From Mesotaenium endlicherianum (Eukaryota; Streptophyta; Zygnematophyceae; Zygnematales; Mesotaeniaceae), in assembly GCA_009602735.1 (NCBI GenBank), contig WELA01007670.1, positions 148,692-212,691 on the forward strand: 64,000 nt of DNA, in the 5' to 3' direction. Below, piece by piece: positions 56,801-64,000 of the stretch (positions are counted from its first letter, which is position 1; each line of letters begins with the position of its first letter). The position numbers were made by a program, and so were the translations under genes. The notes under the pieces are model-generated. The model ran no database searches and was not told the origin of the DNA. It saw only the letters and a list, made by a program, of their open reading frames with translations.

Positions 56801-57413
56801 CGCGCAAGATGCTCAAGCAAGAGTGGCGAACAGATCCAGAAGAGAAATTACGTACAGAGTGGGTGACAACGTGTTACTATCATCCAAGAACATTTCCCTG
56901 AACAACAGGCCTGCCGGCAGCAAGTTCTCTCCCAAGTATTTGGGACCCTTCAAGATTATCCAGCAAGTCAACCCCGTTGCTTTCAAGCTAGAACTTCCCC
57001 AGACTATGCACATCGACCCCGTATTCCACGCTTCCCTCTTCAAGCCATATGTGCAACCCGACAACAAGTTCCCAGGACGTGTGACAACCCCACCAGCCCC
57101 AACAATAGTGGATGATCATTTGGAGTACGAAGTGGAAGACATAGTGGCTATGAGAAATTTCAGGAGACAGCAGCAATACTTGATCAAGTGGAAAGGATAT
57201 CCAGATTCGGAGAATAGTTGGGTGGCGGCGCACTACCTTGACAAAGTTCAGAGAAAGTTGAAGCGCTTCCATGCCGCCAACCCCCATCTTGGACCAGCCC
57301 CAAGTCTCTCTACTAGAAGCCCGAAGACTTCAGGGAGGCAGCCTGCCACCATCAAGAAGCAGCAGAAGACCCCTTGGAGGCAGCCTGCAAGAACAAGAAA
57401 GAGGAAAAATTGA
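53748..57413 (+). CDS. Gypsy-E Pol polyprotein: protease, RT, RNase H, integrase, chromodomain
   Basis: The frame is open for 1,221 codons; translation probably enters it by -1 frameshift near 53811, so the first ~20 codons are nominal. Protease: L-V-D-S-G-A-Q near residue 74. [17 protein letters not shown] and F-I-D-D-I-L-I-Y near 428-436. RNase H: I-T-D-A-S-S-Y, and T-T-D-H-E-A-L. Integrase: H-D-N-P-L-G-G-H-F ... C-R-S-C-D-T-C, then catalytic acids in S-M-D-L-I, S-D-R-D-P-R-F and Q-T-E-R-M (Glu about 929). A GPF block and a chromodomain (Y-E-V-E-D-I-V ... L-I-K-W-K-G-Y) precede a short basic tail ending R-K-R-K-N that could act as a nuclear signal. No defects seen. Confidence 0.96.
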   Translation: MLLLQGKGPSCTFMPQKVVKKRTAPVGQEPTTPRPTSREGNTPSEVETPVEDDVPAPMSLRGYLGGEKVHILVDSGAQGNFIAADFATKHGITMRTLDHDEEIMMPDGFSYTTPSKKTYPLALSIKSFKDRVVFSPMQLGKYDVILGTPWLTKHNPQVDWRTGTIKIKNDITSRICILRAIQNIQTQDIQKPAHEILLSALQLKRLVRKGHELLLALITPKDIKKDIESQEGSPVPKEIQEVFEDYKEVFSPELPKGLPPKRFVDHKIELEPGSKPISRPTFKMSYTELDEVKKQIKELLEHGFIRPSKSPFGAPVLFVKKKDGTLRMCVDYRALNKITIKNRYPLPRMDELMDRLVGAKYFTKIDLRSGYHQIRIAEPDIEKTAFRTRYGHFEFMVLPFGLTNAPATFMTMMNTIFQPMLDRFVVVFIDDILIYSKTLEEHARHLKEVLEVLKQNKLFAKESKCEFAKQEVEFLGLHVTADGIKIDPKKTTVVEEWPTPTTKKELQSFLGFANWYRKFIQGFSHIAAPLTDLLKKDRLYTWTEKEEEAFQELKRRLTTSPVLTLPSPNPDWPFHVITDASSYAIGAILLQDQGKGLQPIAYESRKLNPAEQNYTTTEREALAIVHALKVWRCYVEGRKVLVTTDHEALKHLQTQPYLSRRQARWSGYLQQYNITIQYQPGKTNPADPLSRLQLNAVMVSLKTDLEARFSAAYERDPYYKNGEAALDPCKKQEGNYWVRQDTGQRCVPNDLDLRLLLLREAHDNPLGGHFGILRTTGVLARTYCWPGMSKQVKEYCRSCDTCQRIKPSSQKAGGLLQPLPIPERQWTDISMDLIVDLPVTPRGHNAILTVVDRLTKMAHFIPTTTKATAPQLARLIFDNIFRLHGLPSRIVSDRDPRFTSHFWKNLFKNLGTSLDMSTAYHPQSDGQTERMNRTLKTSLKAYVSTLEQDWDMYLTPLEFAYNNTTQASTQESPFFLNYGFHPTTPLSFTAGHDEVPAATDFMETLEAALTAAKKALQHAQDAQARVANRSRREITYRVGDNVLLSSKNISLNNRPAGSKFSPKYLGPFKIIQQVNPVAFKLELPQTMHIDPVFHASLFKPYVQPDNKFPGRVTTPPAPTIVDDHLEYEVEDIVAMRNFRRQQQYLIKWKGYPDSENSWVAAHYLDKVQRKLKRFHAANPHLGPAPSLSTRSPKTSGRQPATIKKQQKTPWRQPARTRKRKN
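53805..53840 (+). promoter_or_regulatory. -1 ribosomal frameshift signal between gag and pol
   Basis: A-AAA-AAC at 53805-53811 lies in the gag frame exactly as X-XXY-YYZ. Ten bases downstream, GGTAGGC (53822-53828) pairs perfectly with GCCTACC (53834-53840) across a 5-base loop, and the gag TAG (53824-53826) sits in the stem. Slipping back one base enters the open pol frame. Confidence 0.8.
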
Positions 57414-58182
57414 CATTAGACACTCTTCTCTTCTCGCAGTTTCTGGACAGAAAACTAAAACTGCTACTGGTAATAGGTCTCTGCATAATAAATTCTGAAA
57501 ATTTACCTGGCTGTAGTCCATGAGTAGCCGGTCATTTAGAGTCCAAGTTTGCTCAATTTGGAGCACTGGTGAGAGAGATATGATGCTCTAAGTAGAAGGG
57601 GGTCAGGCTGCTGGCATTGTTAGGACAGAATATGCCTTCTGACATTGTGCCTTCCCCTGAACTTGGAATGCTCTGAAACTCAAGACTCTGGTAGAACATC
57701 TTACAGCGCCCAGTTTGAGACTTAGTTTGCAGAATTTGGAGAAGTATAGAAGGACTTATGATTTTCAGAAGTTTCTGCACAGATTTGGAGGAGTGCCTAC
57801 TCTCTCAGCTCTCAACGACACTCCAGAAATGAGAATGCTCTCAAATTTGGTGACCCGGTAGAGTTCTCCGACGCGGTCCGTCTGGCACTCGAATTTTCAG
57901 ATTTGGAGCAGTTCTGTGGCCGCTATGAATTTTTGAGTTCGTGGCAGATTCTGGGCCAACTTGTACAATTTTCTTTATCATTAAGGAGTAGGCTAGCCAA
58001 TAAGGTCACACCACCTACGACCTTGCCTAGTCTACCTTACATGTGTAGCACCTGACTTGGCGCCTTTGACTAGTCCTCTTCACATGTGTGGCATCTGACT
58101 TGAAACTGTTGACTAGTTTGCTCCACATGTGTAAGACCTGACTTGACGCGCCGAGACGTCGCTTTTTCTATCGGGGGGGTGA
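57414..58182 (+). other. Gypsy-E 3' untranslated region and polypurine tract
   Basis: 769 non-coding bases between pol and the LTR, nearly identical to 40809-41577 in Gypsy-D, so conserved in the family. The polypurine tract is GGGGGGGTGA at the end. Confidence 0.85.
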
Positions 58183-58685
58183 TGTAGTGATTTGAGTTAT
58201 TATATATTAGTTTGCATATATTTTAATGTTTTCAAATATATTTGGAGTAGTATTGTGTGGAGTCAAGTGTGAATAGGTACTCTAGTAACTTGGTTCATGT
58301 CCTTTGAACCTTCCAAGGCATTTTCGAAGTTAGAGGAAAGACCTAGAAGAACTCCATGTGGCAAAAGTCAAATGTGCCATTTTTAGGTCAAAAGGACATG
58401 TGTACATTATTCTAGAAAGAGGTGGCAAGTTTTGGGATGTGTTGGGTGCCAACACATCAACATACACTTTCCTAGAAATTACTTGTGTAGCAAGTATATA
58501 AACAAGAGCTAGAACATAGAAAGACATTCCAGAATCACTCTTGCACTTGCCAAAATCCAGAAATATATTAACTTTCAAGAAGCCATCTCTCTTTCGAGAA
58601 GCTACCACTTGTGTTCAAAGATCCTTGTCTTGAATAGATAAAGTATTCTGTTTTACTAAGTACTTTATCTATCTGTTTCACTACA
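58183..58685 (+). repeat. Gypsy-E 3' LTR
   Basis: 503 bp; about five substitutions from the 5' copy by eye. TSD GGAGC follows at 58686-58690. Confidence 0.97.
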
Positions 58686-58690
58686 GGAGC

Positions 58691-59340
58691 ACTGTTGGCC
58701 AGTATTTCTCATCACAATTGTCAATGTTTTGTTGGTACATGATACAGATCTGGATGTGTATGGTATAGAGTGTGTGTCTCATGCTTTAATTTGCTCTTGT
58801 GTGTGTGTTCTGCAGTGTTGTGTCTGGGTGTGTGGGCTGGATATGAAAGCCCGTAAGTCTTAGTGAATTGCACCAGCATGCTGAGACCGTGCACAGACTG
58901 TCCGAATTCAGGATAGTATGATAATAAAGTATGGTGTACATGTGAGACAGTTTGCAAGAGGTGGGTCAGACAAAATGCCACCAGAGGGCGTCAGATAGCA
59001 AGCCATAAAGAGCAGGTCAAAGAGTAGGCCGTAGAGGGCGTCAGAGGGTTCAGAGCTAGGGAGCAGGCCAGTCGTAGCGGATCAAATTAGAGATCGCATA
59101 CCAGACAGTAGGCCAAAGAGAGCCTTGGATATAAGGTCAGAACGAGGAGGTCAGAGAGAGCATGTCAGACAGAGCATGCCTAGGAAGCAGGCCAAACTGT
59201 ATGCCAGAGAGTGAGACATTGTTGTGGGCATTAAATATTTGTAGTAGTTTCCTAATTTGTATTATTGCTGAATGCAGACATGAGAGATGTGATGTATAAA
59301 AAAGTGTGGCCTCTTTTATCCTGATGTTATTGCATTTTGC
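58691..59340. other. Non-coding flank with a degenerate GTCAGA/AGAGGGCGTCAGA repeat
   Basis: Between about 58975 and 59215 short purine-rich units such as AGAGGGCGTCAGA and AGCAGGCCA recur irregularly. No gene. Confidence 0.5.
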
Positions 59341-59850
59341 AGACGGTGCACGGGATGCAATGATTTCGTCCCAGATGGTCCACGTGAAAGCATGCGAGAG
59401 GTATTTGGTGTTGCACTCTGCGATAAATGTGAAAGAGACTAGACAACCCTGCAAATCATGCTCCCTAGTCTACCCACAATGCACATGTTTGACAAGCTGC
59501 TCTACGTCACCAGGGATGCGAGGCGCAGTGACCTACATATTTGGTGAGTCGTGGGAGGCATTTCTGTATATATCAGTCAGTCCACGTTATGCGTCATATC
59601 TCACCTAACTCCATAATCCCCACAAGGGAGGCGTAACATTTGACAGAAACGTATATATTTTTGACAAGTGGGTGAATAATGGTGCTCATACGGCGTGGAA
59701 TACGCACGGGGATGCAACCTATTCAACTGCGGCGGCGAGTGTCTATTCCGCATTGACATCATACCCATCCTACATCATCATGAACAGAAGGCACGAGAAT
59801 GTGTGGCATGCCATGGCCACAACGCGAACGCACGCGTACGGAGGATAAGT
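59341..59850 (+). pseudogene. Eroded ORF with a zinc-binding-like CxxC pair
   Basis: After a TTTTGCAG acceptor-like site the + frame reads C-T-G-C-N-D ... V-A-L-C-D-K-C-E-R, two CxxC pairs about 21 residues apart, then a TAG. A later frame (59628-59850) reads Y-I-F-D-K-W-V-N-N-G without a known motif. A donor-like TTTG/GTGAGT is near 59543. It may be a decayed host or transposon gene; the family is not recognised. Confidence 0.3.
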
Positions 59851-62100
59851 CATAGGATACACGGGTTTATGTGTCTTCGCTGTGTTCGCTATGAAAACTG
59901 TTGGCTTTGGGGCTAGTGTGTGTCGTTGAGATGCATCTTCAGGGATAGACTGTGGTTTGCGTTCGATTTGGGGTACTCCACAAAAAGTACAGCAAAGGAC
60001 ACTAGGTACAAAGTATTCCCAAACAAGACAAGGTCAATAAAGTGTCTCATTTGAATGACACCGGCTGAAATAGAAATTGTTTGGCATGAACATACGTGCA
60101 ATACCGTCCAGGATCGCTTCACGGGGGTTCTGGTCCTATTCTGGAAAATGAGGGACAGCACCTCCGCATGTGCGTCTCGTCTGGAGAGTTTTGTGTGCCT
60201 TACATATTGCTCCCTCGAGCAAGATAAGGTTATTACTTAATCAATCGACACTTATGGGCCTCTTCTTGACATGGTCAAGAAGCAAGGTTACAAGTGATAA
60301 AAGTCCAGATAAAAAGTGAAAGATGATTAGCATGGATACTAAGCAGCACATAAATGTAACCGAATTAGATTGTACTTGGCACTATAGTAGCCTGTGAAAA
60401 GCCTTAACACAAGAAGGGGCGGTCATCAACGACTTGAACAACACGCAATCCTCAACGGCTCGATTGTACCGATTGAAATTGTAACGATTGCATAATTGAA
60501 ATTCATAGCTTGTACATCCCATCAAGCAAACTAAGTCTACCAGGCATTTGGAGACAACGCTGGACAGTGCAAGGTAACACACAACACAGGCAGGCGGCCA
60601 GTATATATGCTCGCGGAGTCGATTCACCACGACAATTGGGCCGTCTTGGCCATAGGTAGTACCGGCTGTGCGCAGTCTAGGTCTTGGCCTGCCCAGTTGG
60701 AGTACAGGGCCTGCACCCACCCCCTTCTCCCCCCCTACTTCTCTCCTTCTCCCACCCCAACAGCTCCAATCAGGTTTCGCTACTTCTATCGTCGATCAAT
60801 AGAGGTCTAATGTGGTCAGACGGAAACAACACGACGGCGCTGCCTAGAATTGCTGGTAGCAATTGTGGCAGTCATGTTCGCCTTGTAGGCAACACATGCA
60901 CCCAACTGGCAGAGGCAGAAGACATCCCCTTGCCAGGCTTTGTAGCCGACGAAGGTCCCCCTCGAACTGCAGACACCCATGAAGCGAGGCGGCCATGAGT
61001 GCCACAAATTGCACAACGTCAAACGGCAGACCCAAATTGCCTCGCACAAGCGGACAATGCTTACAGTGTCCTAGAGGAGTACCCCGATGGGCAGTGCGTC
61101 GTGAAAAAGTACTTGGCGGTCTAAAGCGTGGAATCTGATGCACAGACAACGCACGCCCGTCATCGTCGTCGCTGTCGTCTGTGTCTTCTGCAGCCAACGC
61201 AAGTACTCCACACGGCAGGCGAATAACCAACAAAAACAGGGTCCGACTAGACAATTTACCGTCGCAAGTTGGGCACTTTCATTGGGAGTTTCTTCTTAGG
61301 CATCTAAGTAGAGGAGGGGAGAAACCTGGCAGCGCAACAAGTTTTGCCTTGCCCTTGCCCATGACAGGAGGCGACTGTTTCCTGCAAGGAGTAGCGGAAA
61401 CAGGCTGGATGCTGATGCCGTGGGCTGATCGTGGAAGGGAGAGTTTGAGGCTGGCAGCCAGGGCGGCGTGTAAGTCGGCCAGCTCTGTCATCTCTAGACT
61501 TCTGGCGGCCAACTTCTGCGCTTCTCTGGATAGATCAGACGCGCCCCGACTGCTTCGCACTGGTGGCAGACGCACACCGCCCCGTGTTGCCACGTTCGAG
61601 CCGTGTGTCTGTAATTGCTACAGGCACAGCATAGGAGTCAGATCGATGGCTCCACGGAGGATGCACTCGCACAAAGGATACATGTGTGCAAGGGGCAACG
61701 TATACCAGCACCTCGCTGCTTGGTGCACCAAAATCCCATCAACACCGCGAGACAGACATCGTCGTCGTTGTCGTCGTCGTCTTCTGCACACGTTGTGCGA
61801 TTTGGGCCTGGTGGACAGACTTCCGCCTGTGGCGAGCCGGTCTGGACCGGCTGGTCATCCACGATGCCATCCTCATCTCCCTCGTCATCAAAAGGATTGT
61901 CCAGCTCTGCGCAATTCCACGATTAGGACGCCGTAAGCGCATGTGCAGTCGGGAGGTTGCCTACAGGAGGAAAGCAACAGGTAATAGCAATGAAGTTCAA
62001 AATGTGACGTTTCTGCTTTTCGAGAGGATCTTTCCTCGGTGTTCAAGGAATATTTTATTCAAGTGCAAGGAAAATCTGTATACTTGTGGAAATTGACGAA
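59851..62100. other. Unassigned DNA with GC-rich two-strand ORFs
   Basis: At 60844-61254 and 61279-61862 frames are open on both strands. The minus frames include Asp runs (D-D-S-D-D-D-D; D-D-D-D-N-D-D-D) from GTC repeats, and C-K-H-C. No family is recognised and no splice model is convincing. Confidence 0.3.
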
Positions 62101-62447
62101 TACTCGAAAGAGCGAATGTGAAAACTAACGTAGAATGTGTGCATGTGAGAGTTGCACTCACAATGACTCTGCAGGTATTTATACCTGCATAACATGAGGC
62201 ACTGGAGTGCTTCGAGTCACCACCTAGGGCACTGGTTCATGTTCAACGAAAACGGTCGAAGGGACGTGTCCCATTCGGCCGAATGCTCGAAACGCGCAGT
62301 TGGCCGTTTGGAGACTTTTCGACGGTTTCCGAAAAAACCGTTTCGCGCCAAACGGGCGTTTTCGCGTTCTCGCGACTTTCTGAAAAAGTCGCGATTGATC
62401 GCGGAGTCGCGTACAGATGCTTTTGTCATGAACCGGTGGTTTAAAAA

Positions 62448-62517
62448 GCTACTTTGGCCAATCGGTTAGGTGTGAACGTTTCAAACGAATGTCGCGGGTT
62501 CGAATCCGCTCGGATGC
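62448..62517 (+). other. tRNA-like segment (pol III A and B boxes)
   Basis: TGGCCAATCGG at 62455 and a perfect GGTTCGAATCC B box at 62497 are 42 bases apart, and the T-arm (GCGGG/CCGCT) pairs fully. The acceptor ends do not pair, so this is a tRNA-derived repeat or relic, not a normal tRNA. It may fall inside the LTR that ends at 62945. Confidence 0.45.
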
Positions 62518-62945
62518 AAAGCGACTTTGCATATTTCGTTTCGTTTGACTTTACGACTGTTTGTTCGTATTAATGATACGACAGTTTCTTCGTATTACGA
62601 CTAGTCGTAATCCGAAATCTGTGATTGTCCATTATTCGTAATAATGACAATCAAAATAACTTAATCAAACAATGATTAATTAAATTATCATCTCATATTT
62701 ATTCAAAGTAACTTTGTGAATAATTATGTCGTACTTTTGCGAAGTAGTCGAATTACGTTACGACGCTTTTTGCAATAGTATCTCGGTCGTTTCGCCAATC
62801 GACCGGAAATTAATCGGCACACGTGTGTGACGAATAATTCAATGTGATGCAATCATTTATCAAATATCTTATGATAAATAGTATAACGTATTTTAGGTAA
62901 TTGGGAAAACGTCCCAAATACGTCTAAAAAGCTCAAATCGTTACA

Positions 62946-64000
62946 CTCCTCCCGCCTTAAAAGAACTTAACGTCCTCGTTAAGCGTACGTCTTTTAAGTT
63001 GTAGATGTGTCGATACTAGCCTTTACTAGCGGAAAACTCTGGTGAGCGATTGGACTATGCATCATCACAGTGACGGAAAAGAGCGATTACTTGGCCGCAT
63101 CTCTTTTGCGTTTGTTCCATGGCTTACGAAGAGCGCTTGGTAGCACACTTGCCTCGGCGCAGAGCTTTTGAGCATCAGCCCATTGTAACCAATATTGTTG
63201 GACCAGGTCCTTACAATTAAGTAGGATTTTGTCCTGAGGTTCGTACGAGTTCCAACTGGAATCGTAATCTAGCCACTTTATCAAAAGCTCCACGCGTGGA
63301 GGTTTATGACGAGTGTAGCGGTGTCCTAAGACCTCCTTTACATCCCAGGCCTTATCATCATCGGCGAGTTCCAATTCCGGTGCTTGTGGCTGATAGCGGC
63401 CATCGGACCTAAATAGCTTCAGTAAACCGACATGGAACACAGGATGCGTTCGCCCCATGGATTTAGGCAAATCCAGTCGGTATGCAACAGGTCCAACCTT
63501 TGCAATAACGATAAAAGGGTCTACCCTGCGAGGCAGAAGCTTGCGCTTTCCTGGGTGCTTGAGTTGGAGGTTTTTAGTTTGCAAAAATACTTTATTGCCA
63601 ACTTGAAAACTTAACTCAGTCCTGTGCGTGTCAGCAAACTTTTTCTGCCGATCTCGAGCAGCGGCTAAAGCCAGCTTCGCGTTTTTGTGCACCTCTTGAA
63701 GAGAATGGACAAATAGGCGTGCACTTGGTACACTCATGGTTGACAGCCCCGCCTCAACGTAAACGACGCGCGTGAGAGGAGTGTGCGGATGTCGCCCATA
63801 GTTAAGGAAAAATGGAGTTTCCTTAACACTTTCCTGATAAGTATCATTAATTGCGAACTCTGCGACTGAAAGGAGGGTATCCTAGTCGTCTTGGCGAGAA
63901 TTCACATAGTGCCTAAGGAACTATTGCAGAACGCGGTTCACTCGTTTTGTCTGACCATCGGTCTGAGGATGGAAGCTAGTTGACATCTTAAGTTTTGTGC
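62946..64000 (-). mobile_element. Gypsy-F: chromovirus 3' end, cut by the window
   Basis: A minus-strand integrase end and chromodomain are followed by a purine-rich GGCGGGAGGAG and the start of an LTR (TGTAACGATTTGAG, reading leftward from 62945). The far end of the LTR was not found. A palindromic GGTATAAATACC at 62174-62185 could be its TATA box. Confidence 0.85.
63087..64000 (-). pseudogene. Gypsy-F integrase C-terminus with chromodomain
   Basis: The intact frame 63087-63737 gives 216 residues: R-K-L-L-P-R-R-V-D-P-F, H-P-V-F-H-V-G-L-L, and a chromodomain (W-D-V-K-E-V-L-G ... L-L-I-K-W-L-D-Y ... S-Y-E-P). Further upstream in the same frame the integrase core reads H-P-Q-T-D-G-Q-T-K-R, with Lys in place of the catalytic Glu (63945-63947), and stops at 63921-63923 and 63882-63884 (the second where Trp is usual). 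The copy is dead. Confidence 0.9.

Larger units (their letters stand above)
52006..58685 (+). mobile_element. Gypsy-E: near-intact chromovirus
   Basis: 6,680 bp with two 503-bp LTRs that differ at about five positions by eye, a GGAGC TSD, an initiator-Met PBS, intact gag and pol frames, and a G-rich polypurine tract. All protease, RT and integrase catalytic residues are present. It is the youngest element in the window and could be active. Confidence 0.96.

Noticed and set aside
61181-61936. 251-codon + strand ORF
   Set aside because: Arg/Pro/Ser-rich, open together with minus frames over GTC repeats; no motif, likely composition driven.

Overview
This is eukaryotic nuclear DNA from a repeat-rich genome, most likely a large-genome streptophyte such as a charophyte alga (Chara-like). 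The reasons are two spliced, plant-type host genes with GT-AG introns, Ty3/gypsy chromoviruses primed by initiator-Met tRNA, and gypsy elements that carry a cytosine-5 DNA methyltransferase. From memory, methyltransferase-bearing retrotransposons have been reported in charophytes and dinoflagellates. The species assignment is inference.

Layout. (1) 1-16880: a GC-rich Ty3/gypsy element on the + strand, here Gypsy-MT1. Its order is Ala-rich leader, aspartic protease, DNA methyltransferase (MT), reverse transcriptase (RT), RNase H, integrase, a PHD finger, then a long LTR. A 7.6-kb hAT transposon (5532-13137) with perfect 18-bp TIRs and an 8-bp target duplication sits inside the RT. (2) 17405-18876: two 280-bp direct repeats around about 0.9 kb of non-coding DNA, a candidate non-autonomous LTR element. 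(3) 19336-32959, minus strand: a second, decayed MT-bearing gypsy element, Gypsy-MT2. Its protease is split by a complete chromovirus, Gypsy-B (23083-31891, TSD CACAG), which carries an intact extra ORF of unknown function after pol. (4) 32960-38800, minus strand: chromovirus Gypsy-C, inserted in the MT2 LTR. (5) 38801-42080: a 5'-truncated chromovirus Gypsy-D abutting a third methyltransferase fragment. (6) 42517-52000: a host gene island with a 2-oxoglutarate/Fe(II) dioxygenase (six exons, +) and a DCN1-like neddylation factor (eight exons, -), arranged convergently. (7) 52001-58690: a near-intact, young chromovirus Gypsy-E with about 99% identical LTRs, a TSD, and a convincing -1 frameshift signal between gag and pol. 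(8) 58691-62945: mostly unrecognised DNA with eroded ORFs and a tRNA-like segment. (9) 62946-64000, minus strand: the 3' end of another chromovirus, cut by the window end.

The most interesting content is the set of retroelements that carry chromatin-related functions: cytosine methyltransferases placed between protease and RT, a PHD finger after integrase, and chromodomains. The older copies show premature stops and lost catalytic residues that fit C-to-T change at (methylated) CpG, as expected if the host methylates and silences them. Eight N positions occur. Six are flanked by exact short duplications and look like assembly joins, so several apparent frameshifts are probably artefacts.
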